64,000 nt of DNA from Corallium rubrum (lineage: Eukaryota > Cnidaria > Anthozoa > Scleralcyonacea > Coralliidae), in the NCBI GenBank assembly GCA_964035015.1, contig OZ036016.1, positions 2,144,830-2,208,829 of the forward strand, read 5' to 3'. The position numbers and the translations under genes are program-made. Positions 10,130 to 24,195 of the stretch are shown piece by piece. The notes under the pieces were generated by a model, which was not told where the DNA came from, ran no database searches, and saw nothing but the letters and a program-made list of their open reading frames with translations. Numbering within the stretch: the stretch's first letter is position 1; the number at the start of each line of letters is the position of its first letter.

Positions 10130-11532
10130 ACAATTAGTGACAAAACCTCTTCGGACACATTAAATAATAATTTATTTTATAGAAAATTACATAAACATAA
10201 TCCGTTGACCCCTCCCCCCTTTTCAATGTTGGTGTACAACAAGGTCATGTCGTTAGGAAAGCATGTGTAATGTAGACAGCGATACTTTGGCCACTCAACA
10301 TTGAAAAGGGGGAGGGGGGAATATATCCTTTAATTAGGAGAAATGTCCGAAGGGTTTTGTCACTGATTGTTTGAAAACGAAAAGGTCTTATTTATACTCA
10401 CGGGTGATCCTTTCGCTGACTTTTATCTTATTATTTTAGACAAGTTTATATGTCCAAACGACCGAACTCCTGTTTTCACTGCGAAAACTATTTTATAAGA
10501 TTTTGGTACCTGTTTATTCATATATATATATATATACAATGGAGGGTGGTCGCAAGGGTGTGAAACTCTAACAGGGTCAATGCAGCGTTAATAGCGCGCG
10601 TATTCAGTTTTACGTTAATAAACACGATGCCATGAAAACAAGTAGCAATAACTATGCCCCTTGACGCATCTTATCTGTACGTTTTCGGTATTGCATTTAC
10701 ACGTGTTGTTTAAATACGACGGAGAAGGAGAGTGTCTGATCTTCAAGAGTCGTCTAATTAATTGCCGACACGGTTAACGATTTACACCTATTTGAATAAA
10801 ACTATTGAATATATATTAATTATGTTGAGTGTAAACCGTAAATCGTTCTAAAATTCATTAATAATTCATGACATTTTACTCAATCAGACAGCTCCATTCC
10901 GTCACGTGAATGGGCTGTGAAACACCGGTAAAACACTGGTTTCTTCATCAAACACTAGCGTTTCATTTCTATTACTTAAACAAGAAACACGATATGATTA
11001 TCCACAAGTCCCACAATGGCGGCTCATGGGTTCATTGTCTTTCATTTGAGAAGCCATTTCCAAAACTCGTTCTGCGTGTTTGTCAGGTCAGGAGATCTTG
11101 GCTGAATTGTTCGCACTGCTGCGTTAACCGAGCGCAAGGCATGTTTTGCTTTCGCTGACGTCTGTGACGGCTCATTGTCCATCACAAATATTTTGTTGTC
11201 ACATTCTCCCTTACCGGCAATTTCAAAAAGAATTGCCATCGATCGACGTATAAACTGGGCAAAATAATGTACAGACATCTTTTCATATATCTCTGCACAA
11301 ATAACACCTTTTCCATGCACTATAGGCACTAGTAAGTGTAAACGCTTTCCTCCAGCAAGATCTTAAAAGAGCGCTATTATGACGTCATTAAATTAGTATG
11401 CTTATAAGAATTATTATTTAAGGAGATATATTTTTGTGCAGTTGCATGCAAACGTTCATGAAATATCATATTGTATTTCTGTATAGTTGAGGAGAAAACA
11501 CTTAAGCGAAATTGACTCTTTTTTTTCTTCAG
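10130..11532. repeat. Array unit 3
   Basis: MITE 10130-10370 (241 bp, shorter C and G runs). The sequence just after it is TTGAAAACG instead of CTGAAAACG. Body to 11532, with ATTCATAT replacing ATTCCATAT before the AT run. Transposase fragment 11042-11362, minus. Confidence 0.9.
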
Positions 11533-12935
11533 ACAATTAGTGACAAAACCTCTTCGGACACATTAAATAATAATTTATTTTATAGAAAATTACATAAACA
11601 TAATCCGTTGACCCCTCCCCCTTTTCAATGTTGGTGTACAACAAGGTCATGTCGTTAGGAAAGCATGTGTAATGTAGACAGCGATACTTTGGCCACTCAA
11701 CATTGAAAAGGGGGAGGGGGAATATATCCTTTAATTAGGAGAAATGTCCGAAGGGTTTTGTCACTGATTGTCTGAAAACGAAAAGGTCTTATTTATACTC
11801 ACGGGTGATCCTTTCGCTGACTTTTATCTTATTATTTTAGACAAGTTTATATGTCCAAACGACCGAACTCCTGTTTTCACTGCGAAAACTATTTTATAAG
11901 ATTTTGGTACCTGTTTATTCCTATATATATATATATATATACAATGGAGGGTGGTCGCAAGGGTGTGAAACTCTAACAGGGTCAATGCAGCGTTAATAGC
12001 GCGCGTATTCAGTTTTACGTTAATAAACACGATGCCATGAAAACAAGTAGCAATAACTATGCCCCTTGACGCATCTTATCTGTACGTTTTCGGTATTGCA
12101 TTTACACGTGTTGTTTAAATACGACGGAGAAGGAGAGTGTCTGATCTTCAAGAGTCGTCTAATTAATTGCCGACACGGTTAACGATTTACACCTATTTGA
12201 ATAAAACTATTGAATATATATTAATTATGTTGAGTGTAAACCGTAAATCGTTCTAAAATTCATTAATAATTCATGACATTTTACTCAATCAGACAGCTCC
12301 ATTCCGTCACGTGAATGGGCTGTGAAACACCGGTAAAACACTGGTTTCTTCATCAAACACTAGCGTTTCATTTCTATTACTTAAACAAGAAACACGATAT
12401 GATTATCCACAAGTCCCACAATGGCGGCTCATGGGTTCATTGTCTTTCATTTGAGAAGCCATTTCCAAAACTCGTTCTGCGTGTTTGTCAGGTCAGGAGA
12501 TCTTGCCTGAATTGTTCGCATTGCTGCGTTAACCGAGCGCAAGGCATGTTTTGCTTTCGCTGACGTCTGTGACGGCTCATTGTCCATCACAAATATTTTG
12601 TTGTCACATTCTCCCTTACCGGCAATTTCAAAAAGAATTGCCATCGATCGACGTATAAACTGGGCAAAATAATGTACTGACATCTTTTCATATCTCTCTG
12701 CACAAATAACACCTTTTCCATGCACTATAGGCACTAGTAAGTGTAAACGCTTTCCTCCAGCAAGATCTTAAAAGAGCGCTATTATGACGTCATTAAATCA
12801 GTATGCTTATAAGAATTATTATTTAAGGAGATATATTTTTGTGCAGTTGCATGCAAACGTTCATGAAATATCATATTGTATTTCTGTATAGTTGAGGAGA
12901 AAACACTTAACCGAAATTGACTCTTTTTTTTTCAG
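11533..12935. repeat. Array unit 4, the most diverged body
   Basis: MITE 11533-11771 (239 bp). Body 11772-12935 carries a cluster of private changes in its right half: CTTGCCTGAATT, CGCATTGCTGC, GTACTGACATC, CATATCTCTC, AAATCAGTATG and TTAACCGAAATT. Four fall in the transposase fragment (12447-12767, minus), changing Val to Met, Pro to Ala and Ile to Arg among others. It abuts the MITE-less junction. Confidence 0.9.
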
Positions 12936-14101
12936 ACAGTCTGAAAACGAAAAGGTCTTATTTATACTCACGGGTGATCCTTTCGCTGACTTTTATCTTA
13001 TTATTTTAGACAAGTTTATATGTCCAAACGACCGAACTCCTGTTTTCACTGCGAAAACTATTTTATAAGATTTTGGTACCTGTTTATTCCATATATATAT
13101 ATATACAATGGAGGGTGGTCGCAAGGGTGTGAAACTCTAACAGGGTCAATGCAGCGTTAATAGCGCGCGTATTCAGTTTTACGTTAATAAACACGATGCC
13201 ATGAAAACAAGTAGCAATAACTATGCCCCTTGACGCATCTTATCTGTACGTTTTCGGTATTGCATTTACACGTGTTGTTTAAATACGACGGAGAAGGAGA
13301 GTGTCTGATCTTCAAGAGTCGTCTAATTAATTGCCGACACGGTTAACGATTTACACCTATTTGAATAAAACTATTGAATATCTATTAATTATGTTGAGTG
13401 TAAACCGTAAATCGTTCTAAAATTCATTAATAATTCATGACATTTTACTCAATCAGACAGCTCCATTCCGTCACGTGAATGGGCTGTGAAACACCGGTAA
13501 AACACTGGTTTCTTCATCAAACACTAGCGTTTCATTTCTATTACTTAAACAAGAAACACGATATGATTATCCACAAGTCCCACAATGGCGGCTCATGGGT
13601 TCATTGTCTTTCATTTGAGAAGCCATTTCCAAAACTCGTTCTGCGTGTTTGTCAGGTCAGGAGATCTTGGCTGAATTGTTCGCACTGCTGCGTTAACCGA
13701 GCGCAAGGCATGTTTTGCTTTCGCTGACGTCTGTGACGGCTCATTGTCCATCACAAATATTTTGTTGTCACATTCTCCCTTACCGGCAATTTCAAAAAGA
13801 ATTGCCATCGATCGACGTATAAACTGGGCAAAATAATGTACAGACATCTTTTCATATATCTCTGCACAAATAACACCTTTTCCATGCACTATAGGCACTA
13901 GTAAGTGTAAACGCTTTCCTCCAGCAAGATCTTAAAAGAGCGCTATTATGACGTCATTAAATTAGTATGCTTATAAGAATTATTATTTAAGGAGATATAT
14001 TTTTGTGCAGTTGCATGCAAACGTTCATGAAATATCATATTGTATTTCTGTATAGTTGAGGAGAAAACACTTAAGCGAAATTGACTCTTTTTTTTCTTCA
14101 G
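12936..14101. repeat. Array unit 5, lacking the MITE
   Basis: Where every other junction has CAG-MITE-CTG, this one reads TTTCAG ACAGT CTGAAAACG. Five bases (12936-12940) stand in place of 243. The body continues normally to 14101, with one private change, ATATCTATTAATT, near 13380. Transposase fragment 13611-13931, minus. Confidence 0.9.
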
Positions 14102-15509
14102 ACAATTAGTGACAAAACCTCTTCGGACACATTAAATAATAATTTATTTTATAGAAAATTACATAAACATAATCCGTTGACCCCCTCCCCCTTTTCAATG
14201 TTGGTGTACAACAAGGTCATGTCGTTAGGAAAGCATGTGTAATGTAGACAGCGATACTTTGGCCACTCAACATTGAAAAGGGGGGAGGGGGGAATATATC
14301 CTTTAATTAGGAGAAATGTCCGAAGGGTTTTGTCACTGATTGTCTGAAAACGAAAAGGTCTTATTTATACTCACGGGTGATCCTTTCGCTGACTTTTATC
14401 TTATTATTTTAGACAAGTTTATATGTCCAAACGACCGAACTCCTGTTTTCACTGCGAAAACTATTTTATAAGATTTTGGTACCTGTTTATTCCATATATA
14501 TATATATATATATACAATGGAGGGTGGTCGCAAGGGTGTGAAACTCTAACAGGGTCAATGCAGCGTTAATAGCGCGCGTATTCAGTTTTACGTTAATAAA
14601 CACGATGCCATGAAAACAAGTAGCAATAACTATGCCCCTTGACGCATCTTATCTGTACGTTTTCGGTATTGCATTTACACGTGTTGTTTAAATACGACGG
14701 AGAAGGAGAGTGTCTGATCTTCAAGAGTCGTCTAATTAATTGCCGACACGGTTAACGATTTACACCTATTTGAATAAAACTATTGAATATATATTAATTA
14801 TGTTGAGTGTAAACCGTAAATCGTTCTAAAATTCATTAATAATTCATGACATTTTACTCAATCAGACAGCTCCATTCCGTCACGTGAATGGGCTGTGAAA
14901 CACCGGTAAAACACTGGTTTCTTCATCAAACACTAGCGTTTCATTTCTATTACTTAAACAAGAAACACGATATGATTATCCACAAGTCCCACAATGGCGG
15001 CTCATGGGTTCATTGTCTTTCATTTGAGAAGCCATTTCCAAAACTCGTTCTGCGTGTTTGTCAGGTCAGGAGATCTTGGCTGAATTGTTCGCACTGCTGC
15101 GTTAACCGAGCGCAAGGCATGTTTTGCTTTCGCTGACGTCTGTGACGGCTCATTGTCCATCACAAATATTTTGTTGTCACATTCTCCCTTACCGGCAATT
15201 TCAAAAAGAATTGCCATCGATCGACGTATAAACTGGGCAAAATAATGTACAGACATCTTTTCATATATCTCTGCACAAATAACACCTTTTCCATGCACTA
15301 TAGGCACTAGTAAGTGTAAACGCTTTCCTCCAGCAAGATCTTAAAAGAGCGCTATTATGACGTCATTAAATTAGTATGCTTATAAGAATTATTATTTAAG
15401 GAGATATATTTTTGTGCAGTTGCATGCAAACGTTCATGAAATATCATATTGTATTTCTGTATAGTTGAGGAGAAAACACTTAAGCGAAATTGACTCTTTT
15501 TTTCTTCAG
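14102..15509. repeat. Array unit 6
   Basis: MITE 14102-14343 (242 bp), body 14344-15509, AT run about 21 bases, transposase fragment 15020-15340 minus. No private substitutions noticed in the body. Confidence 0.9.
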
Positions 15510-16915
15510 ACAATTAGTGACAAAACCTCTTCGGACACATTAAATAATAATTTATTTTATAGAAAATTACATAAACATAATCCGTTGACCCCCTCCCCCC
15601 TTTTCAATGTTGGTGTACAACAAGGTCATGTCGTTAGGAAAGCATGTGTAATGTAGACAGCGATACTTTGGCCACTCAACATTGAAAAGGGGGGAGGGGG
15701 GAATATATCCTTTAATTAGGAGAAATGTCCGAAGGGTTTTGTCACTGATTGTCTGAAAACGAAAAGGTCTTATTTATACTCACGGGTGATCCTTTCGCTG
15801 ACTTTTATCTTATTATTTTAGACAAGTTTATATGTCCAAACGACCGAACTCCTGTTTTCACTGCGAAAACTATTTTATAAGATTTTGGTACCTGTTTATT
15901 CCATATATATATATATATACAATGGAGGGTGGTCGCAAGGGTGTGAAACTCTAACAGGGTCAATGCAGCGTTAATAGCGCGCGTATTCAGTTTTACGTTA
16001 ATAAACACGATGCCATGAAAACAAGTAGCAATAACTATGCCCCTTGACGCATCTTATCTGTACGTTTTCGGTATTGCATTTACACGTGTTGTTTAAATAC
16101 GACGGAGAAGGAGAGTGTCTGATCTTCAAGAGTCGTCTAATTAATTGCCGACACGGTTAACGATTTACACCTATTTGAATAAAACTATTGAATATATATT
16201 AATTATGTTGAGTGTAAACCGTAAATCGTTCTAAAATTCATTAATAATTCATGACATTTTACTCAATCAGACAGCTCCATTCCGTCACGTGAATGGGCTG
16301 TGAAACACCGGTAAAACACTGGTTTCTTCATCAAACACTAGCGTTTCATTTCTATTACTTAAACAAGAAACACGATATGATTATCCACAAGTCCCACAAT
16401 GGCGGCTCATGGGTTCATTGTCTTTCATTTGAGAAGCCATTTCCAAAACTCGTTCTGCGTGTTTGTCAGGTCAGGAGATCTTGGCTGAATTGTTCGCACT
16501 GCTGCGTTAACCGAGCGCAAGGCATGTTTTGCTTTCGCTGACGTCTGTGACGGCTCATTGTCCATCACAAATATTTTGTTGTCACATTCTCCCTTACCGG
16601 CAATTTCAAAAAGAATTGCCATCGATCGACGTATAAACTGGGCAAAATAATGTACAGACATCTTTTCATATATCTCTGCACAAATAACACCTTTTCCATG
16701 CACTATAGGCACTAGTAAGTGTAAACGCTTTCCTCCAGCAAGATCTTAAAAGAGCGCTATTATGACGTCATTAAATTAGTATGCTTATAAGAATTATTAT
16801 TTAAGGAGATATATTTTTGTGCAGTTGCATGCAAACGTTCATGAAATATCATATTGTATTTCTGTATAGTTGAGGAGAAAACACTTAAGCGAAATTGACT
16901 CTTTTTTTTCTTCAG
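15510..16915. repeat. Array unit 7
   Basis: MITE 15510-15752, body 15753-16915, AT run about 17 bases, transposase fragment 16425-16745 minus. Confidence 0.9.
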
Positions 16916-18324
16916 ACAATTAGTGACAAAACCTCTTCGGACACATTAAATAATAATTTATTTTATAGAAAATTACATAAACATAATCCGTTGACCCCCT
17001 CCCCCTTTTCAATGTTGGTGTACAACAAGGTCATGTCGTTAGGAAAGCATGTGTAATGTAGACAGCGATACTTTGGCCACTCAACATTGAAAAGGGGGGA
17101 GGGGGGAATATATCCTTTAATTAGGAGAAATGTCCGAAGGGTTTTGTCACTGATTGTCTGAAAACGAAAAGGTCTTATTTATACTCACGGGTGATCCTTT
17201 CGCTGACTTTTATCTTATTATTTTAGACAAGTTTATATGTCCAAACGACCGAACTCCTGTTTTCACTGCGAAAACTATTTTATAAGATTTTGGTACCTGT
17301 TTATTCCATATATATATATATATATATACAATGGAGGGTGGTCGCAAGGGTGTGAAACTCTAACAGGGTCAATGCAGCGTTAATAGCGCGCGTATTCAGT
17401 TTTACGTTAATAAACACGATGCCATGAAAACAAGTAGCAATAACTATGCCCCTTGACGCATCTTATCTGTACGTTTTCGGTATTGCATTTACACGTGTTG
17501 TTTAAATACGACGGAGAAGGAGAGTGTCTGATCTTCAAGAGTCGTCTAATTAATTGCCGACACGGTTAACGATTTACACCTATTTGAATAAAACTATTGA
17601 ATATATATTAATTATGTTGAGTGTAAACCGTAAATCGTTCTAAAATTCATTAATAATTCATGACATTTTACTCAATCAGACAGCTCCATTCCGTCACGTG
17701 AATGGGCTGTGAAACACCGGTAAAACACTGGTTTCTTCATCAAACACTAGCGTTTCATTTCTATTACTTAAACAAGAAACACGATATGATTATCCACAAG
17801 TCCCACAATGGCGGCTCATGGGTTCATTGTCTTTCATTTGAGAAGCCATTTCCAAAACTCGTTCTGCGTGTTTGTCAGGTCAGGAGATCTTGGCTGAATT
17901 GTTCGCACTGCTGCGTTAACCGAGCGCAAGGCATGTTTTGCTTTCGCTGACGTCTGTGACGGCTCATTGTCCATCACAAATATTTTGTTGTCACATTCTC
18001 CCTTACCGGCAATTTCAAAAAGAATTGCCATCGATCGACGTATAAACTGGGCAAAATAATGTACAGACATCTTTTCATATATCTCTGCACAAATAACACC
18101 TTTTCCATGCACTATAGGCACTAGTAAGTGTAAACGCTTTCCTCCAGCAAGATCTTAAAAGAGCGCTATTATGACGTCATTAAATTAGTATGCTTATAAG
18201 AATTATTATTTAAGGAGATATATTTTTGTGCAGTTGCATGCAAACGTTCATGAAATATCATATTGTATTTCTGTATAGTTGAGGAGAAAACACTTAAGCG
18301 AAATTGACTCTTTTTTTTCTTCAG
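16916..18324. repeat. Array unit 8
   Basis: MITE 16916-17157, body 17158-18324, AT run about 21 bases, transposase fragment 17834-18154 minus. Confidence 0.9.
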
Positions 18325-19730
18325 ACAATTAGTGACAAAACCTCTTCGGACACATTAAATAATAATTTATTTTATAGAAAATTACATAAACATAATCCGT
18401 TGACCCCTCCCCCCTTTTCAATGTTGGTGTACAACAAGGTCATGTCGTTAGGAAAGCATGTGTAATGTAGACAGCGATACTTTGGCCACTCAACATTGAA
18501 AAGGGGGAGGGGGGAATATATCCTTTAATTAGGAGAAATGTCCGAAGGGTTTTGTCACTGATTGTCTGAAAACGAAAAGGTCTTATTTATACTCACGGGT
18601 GATCCTTTCGCTGACTTTTATCTTATTATTTTAGACAAGTTTATATGTCCAAACGACCGAACTCCTGTTTTCACTGCGAAAACTATTTTATAAGATTTTG
18701 GTACCTGTTTATTTATATATATATATATATATATACAATGGAGGGTGGTCGCAAGGGTGTGAAACTCTAACAGGGTCAATGCAGCGTTAATAGCGCGCGT
18801 ATTCAGTTTTACGTTAATAAACACGATGCCATGAAAACAAGTAGCAATAACTATGCCCCTTGACGCATCTTATCTGTACGTTTTCGGTATTGCATTTACA
18901 CGTGTTGTTTAAATACGACGGAGAAGGAGAGTGTCTGATCTTCAAGAGTCGTCTAATTAATTGCCGACACGGTTAACGATTTACACCTATTTGAATAAAA
19001 CTATTGAATATATATTAATTATGTTGAGTGTAAACCGTAAATCGTTCTAAAATTCATTAATAATTCATGACATTTTACTCAATCAGACAGCTCCATTCCG
19101 TCACGTGAATGGGCTGTGAAACACCGGTAAAACACTGGTTTCTTCATCAAACACTAGCGTTTCATTTCTATTACTTAAACAAGAAACACGATATGATTAT
19201 CCACAAGTCCCACAATGGCGGCTCATGGGTTCATTGTCTTTCATTTGAGAAGCCATTTCCAAAACTCGTTCTGCGTGTTTGTCAGGTCAGGAGATCTTGG
19301 CTGAATTGTTCGCACTGCTGCGTTAACCGAGCGCAAGGCATGTTTTGCTTTCGCTGACGTCTGTGACGGCTCATTGTCCATCACAAATATTTTGTTGTCA
19401 CATTCTCCCTTACCGGCAATTTCAAAAAGAATTGCCATCGATCGACGTATAAACTGGGCAAAATAATGTACAGACATCTTTTCATATATCTCTGCACAAA
19501 TAACACCTTTTCCATGCACTATAGGCACTAGTAAGTGTAAACGCTTTCCTCCAGCAAGATCTTAAAAGAGCGCTATTATGACGTCATTAAATTAGTATGC
19601 TTATAAGAATTATTATTTAAGGAGATATATTTTTGTGCAGTTGCATGCAAACGTTCATGAAATATCATATTGTATTTCTGTATAGTTGAGGAGAAAACAC
19701 TTAAGCGAAATTGACTCTTTTTTTCTTCAG
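18325..19730. repeat. Array unit 9
   Basis: MITE 18325-18565, body 18566-19730. The bases before the AT run are TTTATTTATAT, the CC of other units being lost. Transposase fragment 19241-19561 minus. Confidence 0.9.
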
Positions 19731-21137
19731 ACAATTAGTGACAAAACCTCTTCGGACACATTAAATAATAATTTATTTTATAGAAAATTACATAAACATA
19801 ATCCGTTGACCCCTCCCCCTTTTCAATGTTGGTGTACAACAAGGTCATGTCGTTAGGAAAGCATGTGTAATGTAGACAGCGATACTTTGGCCACTCAACA
19901 TTGAAAAGGGGGAGGGGGGAATATATCCTTTAATTAGGAGAAATGTCCGAAGGGTTTTGTCACTGATTGTCTGAAAACGAAAAGGTCTTATTTATACTCA
20001 CGGGTGATCCTTTCGCTGACTTTTATCTTATTATTTTAGACAAGTTTATATGTCCAAACGACCGAACTCCTGTTTTCACTGCGAAAACTATTTTATAAGA
20101 TTTTGGTACCTGTTTATTCCATATATATATATATATATATACAATGGAGGGTGGTCGCAAGGGTGTGAAACTCTAACAGGGTCAATGCAGCGTTAATAGC
20201 GCGCGTATTCAGTTTTACGTTAATAAACACGATGCCATGAAAACAAGTAGCAATAACTATGCCCCTTGACGCATCTTATCTGTACGTTTTCGGTATTGCA
20301 TTTACACGTGTTGTTTAAATACGACGGAGAAGGAGAGTGTCTGATCTTCAAGAGTCGTCTAATTAATTGCCGACACGGTTAACGATTTACACCTATTTGA
20401 ATAAAACTATTGAATATATATTAATTATGTTGAGTGTAAACCGTAAATCGTTCTAAAATTCATTAATAATTCATGACATTTTACTCAATCAGACAGCTCC
20501 ATTCCGTCACGTGAATGGGCTGTGAAACACCGGTAAAACACTGGTTTCTTCATCAAACACTAGCGTTTCATTTCTATTACTTAAACAAGAAACACGATAT
20601 GATTATCCACAAGTCCCACAATGGCGGCTCATGGGTTCATTGTCTTTCATTTGAGAAGCCATTTCCAAAACTCGTTCTGCGTGTTTGTCAGGTCAGGAGA
20701 TCTTGGCTGAATTGTTCGCACTGCTGCGTTAACCGAGCGCAAGGCATGTTTTGCTTTCGCTGACGTCTGTGACGGCTCATTGTCCATCACAAATATTTTG
20801 TTGTCACATTCTCCCTTACCGGCAATTTCAAAAAGAATTGCCATCGATCGACGTATAAACTGGGCAAAATAATGTACAGACATCTTTTCATATATCTCTG
20901 CACAAATAACACCTTTTCCATGCACTATAGGCACTAGTAAGTGTAAACGCTTTCCTCCAGCAAGATCTTAAAAGAGCGCTATTATGACGTCATTAAATTA
21001 GTATGCTTATAAGAATTATTATTTAAGGAGATATATTTTTGTGCAGTTGCATGCAAACGTTCATGAAATATCATATTGTATTTCTGTATAGTTGAGGAGA
21101 AAACACTTAAGCGAAATTGACTCTTTTTTTTCTTCAG
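19731..21137. repeat. Array unit 10
   Basis: MITE 19731-19970 (240 bp), body 19971-21137, AT run about 21 bases, transposase fragment 20647-20967 minus. Confidence 0.9.
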
Positions 21138-22545
21138 ACAATTAGTGACAAAACCTCTTCGGACACATTAAATAATAATTTATTTTATAGAAAATTACAT
21201 AAACATAATCCGTTGACCCCCTCCCCCTTTTCAATGTTGGTGTACAACAAGGTCATGTCGTTAGGAAAGCATGTGTAATGTAGACAGCGATACTTTGGCC
21301 ACTCAACATTGAAAAGGGGGAGGGGGGAATATATCCTTTAATTAGGAGAAATGTCCGAAGGGTTTTGTCACTGATTGTCTGAAAACGAAAAGGTCTTATT
21401 TATACTCACGGGTGATCCTTTCGCTGACTTTTATCTTATTATTTTAGACAAGTTTATATGTCCAAACGACCGAACTCCTGTTTTCACTGCGAAAACTATT
21501 TTATAAGATTTTGGTACCTGTTTATTCCATATATATATATATATATATACAATGGAGGGTGGTCGCAAGGGTGTGAAACTCTAACAGGGTCAATGCAGCG
21601 TTAATAGCGCGCGTATTCAGTTTTACGTTAATAAACACGATGCCATGAAAACAAGTAGCAATAACTATGCCCCTTGACGCATCTTATCTGTACGTTTTCG
21701 GTATTGCATTTACACGTGTTGTTTAAATACGACGGAGAAGGAGAGTGTCTGATCTTCAAGAGTCGTCTAATTAATTGCCGACACGGTTAACGATTTACAC
21801 CTATTTGAATAAAACTATTGAATATATATTAATTATGTTGAGTGTAAACCGTAAATCGTTCTAAAATTCATTAATAATTCATGACATTTTACTCAATCAG
21901 ACAGCTCCATTCCGTCACGTGAATGGGCTGTGAAACACCGGTAAAACACTGGTTTCTTCATCAAACACTAGCGTTTCATTTCTATTACTTAAACAAGAAA
22001 CACGATATGATTATCCACAAGTCCCACAATGGCGGCTCATGGGTTCATTGTCTTTCATTTGAGAAGCCATTTCCAAAACTCGTTCTGCGTGTTTGTCAGG
22101 TCAGGAGATCTTGGCTGAATTGTTCGCACTGCTGCGTTAACCGAGCGCAAGGCATGTTTTGCTTTCGCTGACGTCTGTGACGGCTCATTGTCCATCACAA
22201 ATATTTTGTTGTCACATTCTCCCTTACCGGCAATTTCAAAAAGAATTGCCATCGATCGACGTATAAACTGGGCAAAATAATGTACAGACATCTTTTCATA
22301 TATCTCTGCACAAATAACACCTTTTCCATGCACTATAGGCACTAGTAAGTGTAAACGCTTTCCTCCAGCAAGATCTTAAAAGAGCGCTATTATGACGTCA
22401 TTAAATTAGTATGCTTATAAGAATTATTATTTAAGGAGATATATTTTTGTGCAGTTGCATGCAAACGTTCATGAAATATCATATTGTATTTCTGTATAGT
22501 TGAGGAGAAAACACTTAAGCGAAATTGACTCTTTTTTTTCTTCAG
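21138..22545. repeat. Array unit 11
   Basis: MITE 21138-21378, body 21379-22545, AT run about 21 bases, transposase fragment 22055-22375 minus. Confidence 0.9.
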
Positions 22546-23952
22546 ACAATTAGTGACAAAACCTCTTCGGACACATTAAATAATAATTTATTTTATAGAA
22601 AATTACATAAACATAATCCGTTGACCCCTCCCCCTTTTCAATGTTGGTGTACAACAAGGTCATGTCGTTAGGAAAGCATGTGTAATGTAGACAGCGATAC
22701 TTTGGCCACTCAACATTGAAAAGGGGGAGGGGGGAATATATCCTTTAATTAGGAGAAATGTCCGAAGGGTTTTGTCACTGATTGTCTGAAAACGAAAAGG
22801 TCTTATTTATACTCACGGGTGATCCTTTCGCTGACTTTTATCTTATTATTTTAGACAAGTTTATATGTCCAAACGACCGAACTCCTGTTTTCACTGCGAA
22901 AACTATTTTATAAGATTTTGGTACCTGTTTATTCCATATATATATATATATATATACAATGGAGGGTGGTCGCAAGGGTGTGAAACTCTAACAGGGTCAA
23001 TGCAGCGTTAATAGCGCGCGTATTCAGTTTTACGTTAATAAACACGATGCCATGAAAACAAGTAGCAATAACTATGCCCCTTGACGCATCTTATCTGTAC
23101 GTTTTCGGTATTGCATTTACACGTGTTGTTTAAATACGACGGAGAAGGAGAGTGTCTGATCTTCAAGAGTCGTCTAATTAATTGCCGACACGGTTAACGA
23201 TTTACACCTATTTGAATAAAACTATTGAATATATATTAATTATGTTGAGTGTAAACCGTAAATCGTTCTAAAATTCATTAATAATTCATGACATTTTACT
23301 CAATCAGACAGCTCCATTCCGTCACGTGAATGGGCTGTGAAACACCGGTAAAACACTGGTTTCTTCATCAAACACTAGCGTTTCATTTCTATTACTTAAA
23401 CAAGAAACACGATATGATTATCCACAAGTCCCACAATGGCGGCTCATGGGTTCATTGTCTTTCATTTGAGAAGCCATTTCCAAAACTCGTTCTGCGTGTT
23501 TGTCAGGTCAGGAGATCTTGGCTGAATTGTTCGCACTGCTGCGTTAACCGAGCGCAAGGCATGTTTTGCTTTCGCTGACGTCTGTGACGGCTCATTGTCC
23601 ATCACAAATATTTTGTTGTCACATTCTCCCTTACCGGCAATTTCAAAAAGAATTGCCATCGATCGACGTATAAACTGGGCAAAATAATGTACAGACATCT
23701 TTTCATATATCTCTGCACAAATAACACCTTTTCCATGCACTATAGGCACTAGTAAGTGTAAACGCTTTCCTCCAGCAAGATCTTAAAAGAGCGCTATTAT
23801 GACGTCATTAAATTAGTATGCTTATAAGAATTATTATTTAAGGAGATATATTTTTGTGCAGTTGCATGCAAACGTTTATGAAATATCATATTGTATTTCT
23901 GTATAGTTGAGGAGAAAACACTTAAGCGAAATTGACTCTTTTTTTTCTTCAG
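22546..23952. repeat. Array unit 12
   Basis: MITE 22546-22785, body 22786-23952, transposase fragment 23462-23782 minus. Private change AACGTTTATG (elsewhere AACGTTCATG) near 23874. Confidence 0.9.
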
Positions 23953-24195
23953 ACAATTAGTGACAAAACCTCTTCGGACACATTAAATAATAATTTATTT
24001 TATAGAAAATTACATAAACATAATCCGTTAACCCCCTCCCCCCTTTTCAATGTTGGTGTACAACAAGATCATGTCGTTAGGAAGGCATGTGTAATGTAGA
24101 CAGCGATACTTTGGCCACTCAACATTGAAAAGGGGGGAGGGGGGAATATATCCTTTAATTAGGAGAAATGTCCGAAGGGTTTTGTCACTGATTGT
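23953..24195. mobile_element. Terminal MITE closing the array
   Basis: Full-length copy with private changes (CCGTTAACCCC, CAAGATCATG, GGAAGGCATG). It ends at ATTGT and is followed by unrelated sequence (AGGCAATTGATTGCC), so the right border of the array coincides with a MITE end. Confidence 0.9.

Larger units (their letters stand above)
7315..24195. repeat. Macrosatellite: 12 bodies of ~1.16 kb and 12 MITEs in alternation
   Basis: Twelve near-identical bodies alternate with a 239-243-bp MITE, giving a period near 1407 bp, except for one 1164-bp step where the MITE is absent (12936-12940). The array both begins and ends with a MITE. Copies differ mainly in the length of an AT dinucleotide run, a T run, and the C/G runs in the MITE. 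Point changes are rare and concentrate in units 4-5 and in the last MITE, as expected for recent homogenisation with older edges. Confidence 0.95.

Noticed and set aside
7315..24195. CRISPR-like or phage array
   Set aside because: Units are 1.4 kb with no short repeat and spacer pattern, and the window is clearly eukaryotic.
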